Assembly: GCA_963761445.1 (NCBI GenBank)
Contig: CAVXHV010000004.1
Location: 3,968,001-4,032,000 of the forward strand
Origin: CAVXHV01 sp963761445
GTDB taxonomy: Bacteria > Planctomycetota > Planctomycetia > Isosphaerales > Isosphaeraceae
Reading direction: 5' to 3'
DNA length: 64,000 nucleotides
The notes beneath the pieces were generated by a model that was not told the DNA's origin, did no database searches, and saw only the letters and a list, made by a program, of their open reading frames with translations. Every line of letters begins with the position of its first letter. The first letter of the stretch is position 1. The translations under genes were made by a program, and so were the position numbers. Shown piece by piece: positions 23,267-39,300 of this stretch.

Positions 23267-23477
23267 TCACATCTCGCCTTCCTCAACTTGCTGGGCGCGG
23301 GTCTCCTGACCCCGCCCCCCTGATCGACCGAAGGTCTCCAGACGGCCGACCCGTCAATCGATGACTCGCCTGTCGCGGTCCCTGACCGGGACCCCATCGT
23401 CGTCGGCTTCCTCGCAGACAAAGTCTTCCCCAGGGTATACTTGCCGCCGGGCATTCATCGCTTAGCCGCCCGACGTT
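23267..23477. other. Intergenic spacer with GC-rich hairpin sequence
   Basis: Between kinase copy 2 and the kinase/ATPase gene. Compared with the spacer after copy 1, about 150 bases are inserted between the TCACATC after the stop and the shared GGTATACTTGCCGCC element. The insert includes GCGGGTCTCCTGACCCCGC (about 23297-23315), which can pair as a short hairpin, and the similar words AAGGTCTCCAGACGG. It may be a dispersed intergenic repeat; no gene was seen. Confidence 0.5.
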
Positions 23478-27571
<4,094 letters not shown>

Positions 27572-27572
<1 letters not shown>

Positions 27573-27587
27573 CGCGGCTTTCCGCGC
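27572..27587 (+). terminator. Possible terminator hairpin after kinase/ATPase gene
   Basis: GCGCGG (27572-27577), loop CTTT, CCGCGC (27582-27587) form a perfect six-pair stem that starts in the stop codon. There is no T run after it. It lies between convergent genes, where a terminator is expected. Confidence 0.35.
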
Positions 27588-27735
27588 GATCAACAGGGAT
27601 CGATGGCGGGTCGTTGGGCACCCGAATGTGCGCCGCCCTCCCGACAGACCCCCATTGGCCAATCCGCACCGCCGGCACCGCCTGTAAGTCCCGCTAACGC
27701 TGTCGATCCCTGAGCCGGTCACCGAGCCGGCGCGC

Positions 27736-30700
27736 TTACGGCATGGCTCCCTGCCCCGTCCGCATGACTTCCCGCACGGCCATGTGACGCAGCAGGTCGC
27801 TCAGCCTGGTATCTGCCCGCAAACGGGCAACAACCAAGTCCGGCTCATGCAGCTCGGCAAGGAGACGCGCAACCAAGCGCTGGGCCTCGGGCAACAGAGC
27901 CTGCGCTTCGCGGCGGGCCTGATGTCGCAGCGCGGGCGACTCGGTGTCCCATATCCGGACCGTACCGTCGCCGGAGCCGGACGCCAGGCTACGCCCGTCC
28001 GGGCTGAACGCCAGCGAGAAAACGTAGTTCGTGTGTCCCTCGAGCCGCGCCACTTCCTGGCCGCTCGCCAGGTCCCACAGCCAGATGGACCGGTCGCGGC
28101 CTGCTGACGCCAGCCGCTTGCCGTCCGGATGGAACACCGCCGCGAAGACCGCGTCGGTGTGCCCGGTCAGCACGGCGACGCATTTCGACGAAGCCACGTC
28201 CCAGATGCGGACGGTGCGATCCGCGCTCGCGGAGGCCAGCAGTCGCCCATCGCTGCTGAACTCGACGGAGCTAATCGCGTCCGTATGACCCGTCAAACGC
28301 GCTGACCGACGCCGCGCCTGCGTGTCGCGGATGTCAATCTGCGCGCCGTCTTCACCAGTACCCGCCAGGAGTCGTCCGTCTGGGCTGTAGGCTAGCGACT
28401 TCTTCGCGATTGAAGCGCTGGCGACCATTCGAAAGGAATCGACCAGGGCGCCCGTCGCGACTTCCACGATGCTGACACCTCCTTCGGAATCAGCAGCGGC
28501 GATGTGGAATCCATCCGGGCTCACCGCGATCGCCTGAACCGTGTTGCCGCCGGGGCCCTTGAGCTTGTTCCGGCGCCGGGCGGTCGTTACGTTCCAGATG
28601 GAGAGTGAATCGTCCATCGCGCAACCCACAGCCAACCACGAGCTGTCCGGGCTAAAGGCCAGCGCGCGGATATTCCCGGGATGAGGCAAGCTCGCGATGT
28701 GCTCCATGGTGAGTGCATCCCACAAAAAGACCTTGTTGTCCCAATCGCCCGAAGAAATCCATTGTCCGTCCGGGCTGTACGCGACCGGATAGACGTAGAG
28801 CTTGTGGCCGCGCAGCACGGACGCCGCTCCGTGACTCCCGACCTCCCACAGCCGCACCGTGCCGTCATGGTGCGCCACGCTGCCGCGCCGGGCGCGTAGC
28901 TCACTGAAGCCAGCCGGTGGCCGTCCGCGGCGAATTCCAGATCGTTGATGTCGCCGATGTGGCCCTGTAGCACACCCTGGTCCTGGCGGTTCGCCGTGCG
29001 CCACACCCGGACAGTCCGGTCCGTGCCTGCCGAGGCGATCCACCCTCCATCGGAGCTGTACCTCGCCGTAAGGACTTCACCGGTGTGACGATCGTAGGGC
29101 GCCTCGACCTCCCGGCCGGTCACGGAATCCCACTGACGCACGGTCCCATCCGCCGAGCTAGTCGAAAGGTGCAGACCATCCCGTCTGAACGCCACGCTGA
29201 ACACTTTGCGAGTGTGCCCTCGACAGAGGGCGGTCATCGTACCGGTGGATGGGTCCCAGAGACGTGTCACGCCATCCTCGCCGCCAGTCGCGAGGCGCGT
29301 GCCGTTCGGGCTGAAGGCAAGGGCCCAGGTGCTGCCGATTTCCTGGGCCGAGGTCGCCACTGGTTTGCCCGAATCGGCGTCGTACACCGTGAAATCCCAC
29401 TGCTTCGGGCCTACCCAGGCCACTGCCAGCCGCAAACCGTCCGCGCTGACGGCGATCAGATTGGAGTCCGTTCCTGCCGGCCCCCTCAGTTGTGTTTGGA
29501 CGCGCCCTTGGTCGTCCAGGACGTTCAACATACCTGTGTTCTGCGGTGCGTCCTTCGTGAGACCGACCGCAGGGGCACCACTCTCCCGGACGCTGGCGAA
29601 AAGCCGCAGTCCGTGCCGGGTGAAGAGCGGGGGATGGTCGAGTACACTCGTCTCCGGTGGAAATGATCGCTCCCCGAGTTCCTTCCCTTCGAGGTCGGCG
29701 AGGCGCAGACTCTCACGCGTTAACCGAGCGATCCGGATGCCCTTCTGGTCCCCGATCAGGAATAGAGATTCGTTGTTGATTGCCGGGAAAATGGCAATGC
29801 TGTCGTCGAGCCGCGCGTGCAAGTGTCGCCATTCCCAGTTGCGCAAAGCCTCCGGCGCCGCGTTCAACTGGCTGGCGGCATCGGCAACGTCGTGACGCGA
29901 AATCGCGGCAACCGCAGCCGCGATTCGGGCGCGGTAGCTCTCGTATGTGGCGGCTCGCTCCCGTTCCTTCGCCACGCGAGCGTTTCCGTCCGCCACGCGG
30001 GCGTTTTCGTCCGCCACGCGAGCGTTTGCTGCGGGCGCAAGGCGAAAAGAATGGAAACGGCCGTTCCCACGAGGAGCGCCGCGAAAATCCCCGACGCCGC
30101 GGCCACCAGCGATTTGTGTCGCCGGGTGAATTTGCGTATCTGATAGAGCGCCGAGGCAGGCCGCGCCTGAATCGCCTCCCCGCGCAAGTAGCGCCGGATG
30201 TCCGACGCCAGGTCACCTGCGGAGGCGTAGCGCCGGGTCTTGGCTTTCTCGAGCGCCTTGGCCACGATTATCTCAACGTCGCCGCGGTAATGCGCGTTGA
30301 TCGAGCCCAGCCGCGACGGTTCCTGCTCCTGGATCACCCGCGCGACCTCATGCCCTGGAAGGCGATCGAGCTGGTACGGCAGCCGTTGCGCCAGGAGCTC
30401 AAAGAGAATGACGCCGAGAGTGTACACGTCCGACCGTCCGTCGAGCCCGGCCGGGTCAGCGGCGACCTGTTCTGGACTCATGTAGCTGAGCGTGCCCAGC
30501 AGTTGACCGGCCTGCGTTCGCCCTGCGGTGGAGAGCAGTTCGGCCGCGGTGACGTGGGCCACGCCGAAGTCGAGCACCTTGGGCTGGCCGGACTCATCGA
30601 CCAGGATGTTGCTGGGCTTCAAGTCGCGATGAATGACACCCTTGTCATGAGCGTGCTGCATCGCGTCGCACACCCGCGCCAGCAGCTCGAGGCGCGCTCG

Positions 30701-31291
30701 AGGATCTAGTCCTCGACTGCGCGCATACTCGTCCATCGTCATCCCGCGAATGAACTCCATGGCGAAGAAGGGCCGGCCGTCGTCCCCGATCCCCGCTTCG
30801 TACACTTGAGCAATACCGGGATGCTGGAGCCGGGCCAGGATTTCTGCTTCGTGGCGGAAGCGACTGAGCAGCTCGACCGTTGCGGCTCCCGCGCGCATCA
30901 CCTTGAGAGCAACGGTGCGGCGCGGGTGGTCCTGTTCGGCCTCGTAAACGGTCCCCATGCCACCTTCGCCGTGTCGCCTCAGAATGCGGTAGCGGCCGAT
31001 GAAAGCCGGCAGCCCGGGCTCCGCTGCAATCGGAAATGTGGCGCGGGCGTGGGCCACCGGGCTGGGCAGGAAGTCAGGGTCGTTTTCGGCCTCCGCGTCG
31101 AAGCGGAGAAGATCCTCGACAGCGGCGCGCAGCTCGCTGTCGCCTGCGCACTGCTGCTTCAGGAATGCCTCACGTTGCGCTGGATCCAGCTCGGCGGCCT
31201 GCTGAAACAGCGCCTCCACGCGCTCGGGGGTTGCATCGGCTCTCCGAGCGGGGAGGTCATTCGCTGGCGGGCGATCATCGTCTCGCTTCAT
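27736..31291 (-). CDS. Membrane Ser/Thr kinase with WD40 propeller (frame-broken)
   Basis: About 1185 residues. N-terminal helical segment (ERVEALFQQAAELDPAQREA, 23-42) typical of planctomycete ECF-linked kinases, then kinase domain: GEGGMG 108-113, K130, HRDLKPSN 221-228, DFG 241-243, SPE (for APE) 272-274. A membrane segment (about LVAAASGIFAALLVGTAVSI) is followed by a short heptad repeat ADENARV/ADGNARV and a NWEWRHLHARL motif that commonly precedes WD40 blades. At least ten WD40-like repeats follow (FSPDGRSLASGSGDGTVRIW and others). Frame breaks near 30030-30040, inside the 21-bp repeat, and near 28893. It is the last gene of a sigma/kinase/kinase operon: the kinase gene upstream ends 58 bases before. 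The second half of the operon probably arose by duplication of the first kinase. Confidence 0.83.
29971..30033 (-). repeat. Three 21-bp repeats encoding a coiled-coil linker
   Basis: Units at 29971-29991, 29992-30012 and 30013-30033 share GCCACGCG(A/G)GCGTTT. On the minus strand they encode ADENARV-type heptads just after the membrane segment of the kinase. A frame break lies at the edge of the repeat. Confidence 0.6.
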
Positions 31292-31349
31292 TCGCTTGCT
31301 GTCTCTTTTCTACCCGAGTTTGAGGAATCCCAACGCAGTTTTATTCGAA

Positions 31350-34300
31350 TCACGGGTGAGCGAACGGGTCGCGCGGGAAGCCTCTGTCAAGCATCAACGC
31401 GCGGAAATCAGGTCGATCACGTAGAGGATCGAGCCATTGGTCGCGATCCATCAGGTCGAAATTGGGCATGCCGGCGGCGAGCGATCGCCTGAGCGCTTCC
31501 ACCCCTTGACCCGCCAACGCCTCACGCTCGGCGAAGGTCGGCCGCGCGCGTCCTGTCTCAACCAGGGTCGTGAGACTGGCGCAGACACGCGCGAGGTTGT
31601 ACAGATCCACGAAGTTGGGCTGGACAATGGCGTCCAGGACCTGGCGAGCCTCCTGCATGGCCTCCAGTGCGTCCGAATTACGATGCTCGCGGAAGAAGAG
31701 CGCTGCCGAGAACGCGCAGGTCGACGGCCAGCTCGCTTGCAACCTGGCCGTCGCCCGGAATGGCCTGGTGCAAGATCCGTAGCCGGTCTCGCGCCTGCCT
31801 GAGATCGCGGATCGCCGCGGCCCACCGGCCGCTCTCGAAGGCGCCGACGCCCGATTGGACGATTCGATGCGCCTGCTCGAATGCCGCGGTGTCCGTCTTC
31901 AGGGGCCCGATGGCCGGCACGGCGGGCCGAAGCCGCTCGTCCTCCGTTGTGATCCCCGATGCAGGGACGGTGGCGGGTGACGGCTGGTCCCAGGCCAGAC
32001 TCGCGGCATCGAGTCCCTGGTGCAGCACGTGCAGGTCCCAGAGTGCGAGGTCAGAATCGGCTCCGGCGAATGCGAGCCAGCGGCCCGACGAATCGAAGGC
32101 CAGATCCTTGACCAGGCCAGTCCACGTCGGGAATGTGAACCACGGCTCAAACGTCTCTGCGTCTCGTAGGATGACTCGCCGATCTCGACCACTCGTGGCC
32201 AGCAGTCGCCCATCCGGGCTCAACCCAACCGACAGGATCTCCCCATCATGGGCATTGGCGAATTGGTGCACGACGGTCAGATCGGGTAGTGCCAGGGCCG
32301 ACAATTCCCCCTGGGCTCCGCCGACAAGGACGCGCATTCTGCGATCGTCGACCACGAGACAGCCACAGCCTTGGGGCAGTTCGACACGCCGGGTCCCTCC
32401 AGTGCCGCCCAGGTCGAAACTCGCGACCGTTCCTCCAACCTGGCCGACGATGAGATGGCGACCACCGTCGACGAAGACGGCCGATCTGACGGGCCTTCGC
32501 GCCAGGTTCTCGCGACGCAGAATCTTGCCACTTTCCACGTCCCATAGGAGGACCGTCCCGCCATCGTCCCCCGAGGCCAGTCGCCGGCCCGTCGGATCGA
32601 ATGCCAGCGCGCGAACACCCAGATGAGGCGGGCGCGGGAAACGCTTTCGGAGCGTGCCATCCAGGGCGTCCCAAAGATGAATCGAGTGGTCATTCGCAAA
32701 GGCATACCCGTCTGAATTTCCGAGCGCGCTCGCCAGCAGCGAGCCATCGGGGCTGTACGCCAGCCCCGTGACCCAGATTCTGTAAGGCTGCCATCGCCGT
32801 ATGGGACGGGCCTCGTCCGCGTCCCAGACGACGATCGCCGAATCGTCGGCCCCGGAGGCGAACCGAGGCAATCGAGGATGGACTGCCAGACACTGGGCGC
32901 CGAATTTGTGGCCGACCAGGCGTCGTTGCTCGCGCCACCCGGTGAGCTGGTAGAGGCACACAGGCCCCTGGAGCGCTGCAACAGCCAGATAGCCGCGGTC
33001 GGGGCTGAACGCGAGCGCACGCACGAACCATGGCTCGGGAAGGACCGCCAGCGCCCGGCCGTCTCGAGCGTCCCAGATCCGCGTCACATGGTCCCCGCAC
33101 GTGGTGGCGACAAGCGCCCCGTCAGGGCTGAACGCGACCGCGGTGATCGACTCTTTGTGTCCACCGAGTCTCATCAATTCTTCCTTGGAGCTCAAGTCCC
33201 AGAGCACCAGTGCACGGTCCGCAACGGTGGCCATCGTCGTCCCGTCCGGGCTGAAGGCAAACGCCGGGTAGTAATCGCCAAGGTGTCCCAGTGAGAACGG
33301 GGGACCTCCGCCTGTCATCGGAAGAAGCCGGACCGGCCCATACTGAGCCTGGACTGCCAGCCACTTGGCGTCCGGGCTGAACGCGAACGTCCCCGGATTC
33401 CGCGCGAAACTCCGTCGCGCAGCACCCGTGCCTGCATCGACGACGTCGATGCGCCCATCTTCGAAGCCGAGCGCCAGCAAACGACCCTGGCGATCGATCG
33501 CCAGCTTCGCGACCTTGGGGTTTGCACGCTCAATCGCTGGCCGCCGGGTCGATTCCCGGCCGGAAGCTGCCAGGAACGAGACGCGCGGACCGGGGGTGAG
33601 AATCGCCAGATCGCCGTCGGGCAGAAACCGCACCTGTCCGCCGTTCAACTCAGCCGCGGCGCCCGTGAACGTTCTTGCCACACGCACAAGCCGCCGCAAA
33701 TGTTTCCGGCCAGGGACGTCCCAGTGGTCGAGCTCCCCGTTCGTGGAAGCCGTCACCAGGATCCGGGAGTCGGGGCTGAAAGCGATACCGTAGACGATCC
33801 CTCCAGACACTTGGAATCGGGCCACTTCTTTCACGCCGAAGTCGCCGATCGTGGCCACCGCCTCAGTGCGCAGCTCGACGATATCCCGGCGTGGTGTACG
33901 CATGCGCACAAGTCGCGAGAGATCCTCGAGAGCTTCCTCGCGCCATCCGAGCTGATGTCCGGCCCTGAGCGCTTTGACCTCGCTCAGCACAGCGCGGTAA
34001 GTCTCGGCGTGCGCCGCCGCGCCCGCTGCCTCAGCCGCCTGGCGCGCCACGTCGGCATCGAGGCGTGCCGCCCGCTCGCGCTTGGCCGAGTTTCCTGCAA
34101 GCTCGGCCAGGCTGGCGAACCGGCGCACAGCCAGAAGCGACGCGACCGTGGCGAGCACCAGCACGCCGGTGAGAATGCCTCCGAGCGCGGCGATGAACGG
34201 GTTGCGGCGGGCCCATCGCCAGTATCGTTCCGCAGGACTGACCTTCCGGGCCAGGATCGGTTCCCCGCCGAGGTAGCGCCGGATATCCGACGCGAGGTCA

Positions 34301-35328
34301 CCCGCGGACGTGTACCGCTGCCTCTTGTCTTTCGCGAGCGCCTTGGCGACGATGATCGCGACGTCGCCGCGGTAATGCTTGTCGATCGAGCCCAGAGGTT
34401 CCGGTTCTTGTTGCGCGATGACCCGTGCAACCTCGTGCACCGGAAGTTGATCGAGATGGTACGGTAGCCGGTGTGCCAGGAGCTCGAATAGAATCACTCC
34501 CAGCGCGTACACATCGGAGCGCACGTCGAGCCCTGTCGGGCGGGCGGCGAGCTGTTCTGGACTCATGTAGTTCAACGTGCCGAGTAATTGCCCGGTCTGT
34601 GTTTGGCGCGACGTTGTCAGCAAGTTGGCGTCGGTGATGTGGGCGACGCCAAAGTCGAGCACTTTGGGCTGGCCCGATTCATCGACCAGGATGTTGCCAG
34701 GCTTGAGGTCACGGTGAATAACTCCCTTGTCGTGAGCGTGTTGCACCGCGTCGCATACCCGCGCCAGCAGCTCCAGGCGCGCTTTAGCGAGGAGACCGAA
34801 TCCGCGGGCGTATTCGTCGAGTGGCGTCCCGCGAATGAACTCCATGGCGAAGAACGGCTGGCGGTCTTCCCCTCGCCCCGCTTCGTAGACCTGCGCAATC
34901 CCAGTATGCTGAAGCCGGCCCAGGATTTGTGCTTCTTGTTTGAAGCGAATGAGGAACTCGACTGAAACGAGATCGGGGCGTATCACCTTGAGGGCAACGG
35001 TGCGGCGAGGGTTGTCCTGTTCGGCCTCGTACACCGTGCCCATGCCGCCTTCGCCGTGCCGGCGGAGGATGCGATAGCGGCCGATGTAAGCCGGCAGCCC
35101 GGGGTCCGCCGCGAGAGGCTTCACGGCGCGGCCGCCGACAGCCGGACAGTGTAAGAAGTCAGGCTCGGTCTGGGCCTCGGAGTCGAAGTGAAGGAGTTCA
35201 AGAACAGCAGCCTTGAGAACAAGGTCCCCGGCGCATCGCTCGACCAGGAACGGGCCACGCTCTGCCGGATCCAGTTCGGTCGCCTGCTGGAACAGCGCCT
35301 CCACGGCGTCGGGCGATGGCTCAGGCAT
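31350..35328 (-). CDS. Membrane Ser/Thr kinase with WD40 propeller, ECF-linked (one frame break)
   Basis: About 1325 residues. Helical N-terminus (EALFQQATELDPAERGPFL, 10-28), kinase domain with GEGGMG 92-97, K114, HRDLKPGN 205-212, DFG 225-227, SPE 256-258, then a membrane segment (FIAALGGILTGVLVLATVAS), an Ala/Arg-rich coiled coil, and a WD40-type propeller with many FSPDG and LWD motifs to about residue 1130. The C-terminal ~130 residues resemble the closing TPR piece of other planctomycete kinases (LYNLARVCASL, DPLRDRPDFRALM) and are reached through one frame break near 31690. The start lies 24 bases after the ECF sigma factor stop, so they form one transcription unit. The kinase part closely resembles the downstream kinase at 27736-31291. 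Confidence 0.88.
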
Positions 35329-35352
35329 GTTCGAGTTCCGTTCTCAGGGTAA

Positions 35353-35916
35353 CTAGCTCAGCCGCTGCTTGAGCCAGGCCCGGATGTAGCGCCAGTGCCG
35401 GTCGAGCGTGCGCTCGGCCAGCCCGAGGACCGTTGCAGTCTCGTCCCTGGTCAACCCAGTGAAATAGCGCAGGAGGACGATCTGTGCCTTGAGCGGGTCG
35501 CGTGCTTCGAGTTCCTCGAGTGCCTCGTGCACCGCCAGAACGTCCTCCGAGGGCGGCTCGAGGACGGCACACGCTTCGTCCAGCTCTCGGCGCTGCTGCC
35601 CGCCGCCCCTGTTCGGCCCGGCTTTGCGGCGCGCCTGTTCGACCAGGATGTCGCGCATGGCGCGCGCGGCAGCGAACAGGAAGTGCTGCCGGCCTTCCCA
35701 CGTCACATTAGTGCCGTCGGCAATCCGCAGGTACACCTCGTTGACGAGCGCGGTCGGCGTCAGGGTCTGGCCCGGCCGCTGCCGCGCCAGCCGCGCCCGC
35801 GCGAGCTCATGCAATTCGGCATAGACGAGCGGTAGGAGGTCAGTCACCGCCTGTCGGTCCCCGGCCTGGGCCGCCTGGAGCACCGCGGACACTTTCGAGT
35901 CGCGCGAGAGGGACAT
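35353..35916 (-). CDS. ECF-type RNA polymerase sigma factor
   Basis: About 187 residues. Region 2: PLVYAELHELARARLARQRP, TPTALVNEVYLRI and the WEGRQHFLFAAARAMRDILV block; region 4: DPLKAQIVLLRYFTGLTRDETATVLGL and TLDRHWRYIRAWLKQRL. This layout is that of the ECF/SigX6-like group common next to Ser/Thr kinases. The frame is open further upstream to 36018, but I chose ATG 35916 (MSLSRDSKVS) because the added residues are low-quality and a promoter fits between. It heads the operon with two membrane kinases. It is divergent from the giant protein gene at 36389, which makes that gene a possible target (inference). Confidence 0.88.
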   Translation of the reverse strand: MSLSRDSKVSAVLQAAQAGDRQAVTDLLPLVYAELHELARARLARQRPGQTLTPTALVNEVYLRIADGTNVTWEGRQHFLFAAARAMRDILVEQARRKAGPNRGGGQQRRELDEACAVLEPPSEDVLAVHEALEELEARDPLKAQIVLLRYFTGLTRDETATVLGLAERTLDRHWRYIRAWLKQRLS

Positions 35917-35959
35917 CGTTCCCCGGAGAGAGAGAACTGTGGCATAACGCTTTCGAATA

Positions 35960-35988
35960 ATTCTAGTAGTGGCGACGCGGGTCCGCAA
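35960..35988 (-). promoter_or_regulatory. Probable promoter of the sigma/kinase/kinase operon
   Basis: On the minus strand TTGCGG (35988-35983), 17 bases, then TAGAAT (35965-35960), a five-of-six match to the sigma70 -10 box. Transcription would begin near 35953, about 37 bases before the chosen start codon. This supports the shorter sigma factor start. Confidence 0.45.
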
Positions 35989-36010
35989 GCGACAACACGA
36001 ACGCAGCCAT

Positions 36011-36061
36011 CGTCGCAATCACGTCGATTCCCGGAAAAAAAGTTGGCGAACTTTTGCGACG
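36011..36061. promoter_or_regulatory. Nested inverted repeat, possible operator or terminator
   Basis: Inner palindrome AAAAGTT (36038-36044), loop GGCG, AACTTTT (36049-36055); outer arms CGTCGCAA (36011-36018) and TTGCGACG (36054-36061). The inner arms are unusually AT-rich for this region. The position between two divergent genes suits a regulator binding site. Confidence 0.4.
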
Positions 36062-36374
36062 GCTCTCGGCTAAAGAGATAGCGAGTGGCGCGCGGTTCAC
36101 ACCCCGCGTTGAATCCTGGCGACCGCATCGAGCTGCATGCGGCCGCCACAGCCGTGAACCGCAGAGTCGCCCCAGAGCCCTTCACCTTGGCGGTGGCACT
36201 TTCTCCCCGCTGGCCAAGGGCTTGCGATCGGCCTGCGCGCTCGAGTTCATCGCTTTTTCTCCCCTCAATCGGGTCCGTCTGCCCGGAGAAATTCTCATCC
36301 GGTCCCCCGTGCGCCGCCAAGAGGCGCGTCTCGGAATCATCGGTCTTGTAACGCACATAGATGTTCCTGATACC

Positions 36375-36380
36375 AAGGAG
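36375..36380 (+). promoter_or_regulatory. Ribosome binding site of giant gene
   Basis: AAGGAG, eight bases before ATG 36389. It is one of the clearest Shine-Dalgarno sites in the window and fixes the start of the giant protein. Confidence 0.7.
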
Positions 36381-36388
36381 TTGCACCC

Positions 36389-39300
36389 ATGGCTCGCAAG
36401 TGGAATTGGCCTCTCGGGTCAAGGTCGGCGAATTTCGTAGAAACTCCCTCGAACCCTCGAGCGAAACGCCCCCGGCGGAAGTTGCCTTCTCCGGTGATCC
36501 AAGAACTCGAACGGCGCACACTTTTGAGTGTGACCGCGTCCTTGAATTCCGGCGTGCTCGACGTCAACCTCTCGGCGGCCAATGACCAGGCATTGATCAC
36601 GCCTTCCGGGTCGACAATTTCGGTCAGCGGCACCGGCTTCTCCGCGCAGGCATTCTCGGGGGTCACCTCACTTCTGGTCCAGGGAGCCAATACGCCCAGC
36701 CAGGACGATCCCAACCAAAGCGTCACATTCGGCGGCAGCGGCGGCACGATCACCCTCCACACTGCGTCGGGCACCGACGCCTTGAACGTCTCCGGCGTCA
36801 CCTCGGTGACTTTCTCGGACCTCACGATCGACGCGACGCAAGGCAACGTCGACGTCGAGGCCTCCGAGACGACTCTGCTGGCGAGCGGCACGCCGCAGGC
36901 CGCGATCAGCGTCACGGGAGCGACGATCGAGGCGAACAACATCACGCTCGACGCCAGTGCTTCGGCCTCCTACACATACACTTCCCTGGGAACTCTCAAT
37001 GAGATCGGAGTGGCGGCGGCAATCGCCAACCTCGACCCGAGCGCGGCGGTCACGGTCACAGGGTCTTCGACCAAGATCGCAGTCAACGGGGCGGGCGGTA
37101 ACGTCACGATCGGGGCACTCTCGAGCGCCACGGTCAACACCAGCGCGATGGTCGGTAAAGACATCGACGGAAGCGCCCTCAACCCGGTCGATGCGGCGAT
37201 CGCCGAGTCGGTCGTTAATTCCTCGGCGGTCGCCCAGGTCGGTGGCGGCTCGACCGTGAGCGCCGGTAGCGGCGCCGGCACGCTGAGCATCACGTCGACC
37301 AACACGACCAATGTGACCACCGAGGTCGACGGCTCGGGTGCCGCCGGTGGCGCGACCGGGGCCGTGACGCTCGACAACAGCACGAGCGAGGCCTTCGTGG
37401 CCGGTGGTTCCACCGCATCGGGCGGCACGGTCGATGTCTTGGCCACGACAACCAACACGGCCGATACCACCGCCAACTCGAGCGCCAACAGGCGCCGGTC
37501 CGAACAGCGCGATTCAAAATATCCTCGCGGGGAAAGTCGACCCCGGCTATCTCGCGTCGGCGACTCCGTCCAACCCCAACCCCGCGGACAAGTCTTCCCC
37601 GGCCGACACGGCCTTCTCGGCAGGCCTCCCGATCGGCGTCGCAGGCGCTGTCGCGGTGACCAAATTCACGCCCACGACACAGGCGTACGTTGATTCATCA
37701 ACGGTGACGGCCGGGAACGCTATCGACATCGACGCGTCGTCCGACAACAACACGGCGACAACGGCCGACGGCGACTCGACCACCAGCAATGCAAATCTCA
37801 GCGTCGGGGTCGCCGTCGCGATCAGCGACACGGTCTCGAGCAACACGGCGACCGTCGAGAGCACGACTGGCGCGACCAAACTTTCTGCGCCGACGATCAG
37901 CGTGCAGACGGCGACACCCGCTACTCCCTCCCCAACGCCGAACGTCCTGAGCACCTCGGCGTCGGCGACCGCGGGCGCGTCGGGAACGAATGTCGGACTC
38001 GCCGGCGCGCTAGCCCTGAACATCGTGTCCAACACGAGCGAGGCATCGGTGCCGTCGGGCTCGACCGTTGCCATGGCCGGCGATGTCGCTTTCAACGCAC
38101 AAGATAGCGCCACCGAGACCACGACAGCCCAGCCGCCGGTCGGGTTCGCCGGCGGCACGGGGGGCGGGGCGGTCGGTGTCGGCGCCGCGGTCGCGCTGAC
38201 CATCGCCAGCAACACCACGCTGGCCGATCTTCAGAACACGGCGCAAGTGACCGGTGCCCAGGACCTGACGCTCACCGCCGGCTCGACCGACGTCGTGAGC
38301 ACGAACGCGGTCTCCGGGTCGGCGGGGGGAGCGGTGTCGATCAGCCCCTCAGTGGGCATCTCGGTGGTCAACAATACGACCGAGGCCCAGGTGGGGGCTC
38401 CAGACGCAGCGAATGACCCGCTCTCCGCCGGCGGCGCATTCTCGGCGACCGCGACCCACACGGCTCTGACTTCGACCGCGGTCGGAGCTGGGGCAGGGCA
38501 GGGGGATGCGGCCTCGGCGGGCGTGTCGATCGCCCTGGCGTTCGCCACCGACCAGACCACGGCGACGACCAATCGCTCCATCAATGCCTCAGGTGCTGAC
38601 GGCGTAACATTCGAGGCCGACGGGTCTGCCGCCAGTCTGGTCTCGTCGAACGCCAGCGCTACCGGCGGACCGACCAAAACCCAGGAGTCGCAGGAGTCAA
38701 ATTCGGGGCCGGCCGACAACAGCGAGGCGGCGAGCGGCTCCGATACGGCCGACCCCAACTCCGTCGACGGCGAGAATGCCCAGGCACGCGACTTCGCCGA
38801 CAACGAGAGCACGATCACCGATTCGAAGGGCGACACCAAGAGCGCCGGCGACACCAAGGGCGACGCCAAGACACCGGCCGCCAGTACGTCCGACGGGTCG
38901 GTCACCGTGGCCGCCGCAGTCGCCGTCAACATCGTCTCGAGCACGGCCGACGCGACGATCCCCGCCGGACTGACCATCACGGACAAGAACGGCCCATTGA
39001 ACGTGAGCGCCAACAACGACACCGGCGATCCCACCAACCCGATCTACCCCGCCAACCCGGTCATCGGCGACACGGCGAACGCCTGGGGCACCGACGCGGG
39101 GACCGCCAAGGTGGGAATCGGTGCGGCGGTTGCCTTGAACCTCGTGAGCGCCTCGGCCCTTGCAACCATCGGTCAGAATACGACGATCGACACCGACGGC
39201 GTGACTGTCAACGCGGGAATGGCGGGCTCCGCTCCACTGAACCAATTCGGCGCCAACGCGACTTCGGGCGCGGGGGCAGGCGACATCGGCGTGGCCGGAG

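Larger units (their letters stand above)
35917..36388. other. Divergent intergenic region between sigma operon and giant protein gene
   Basis: 472 bases that must hold control signals for both directions. It contains the operon promoter, the strong inverted repeat at 36011-36061, and the ribosome binding site of the giant gene. No further gene was recognised in 36062-36370; open frames there have no start signal or family features. Confidence 0.6.

Noticed and set aside
36062..36370. Small genes in the divergent region upstream of the giant gene
   Set aside because: Open frames on both strands lack start signals and resemble no family; the space is better explained as control DNA and leader.
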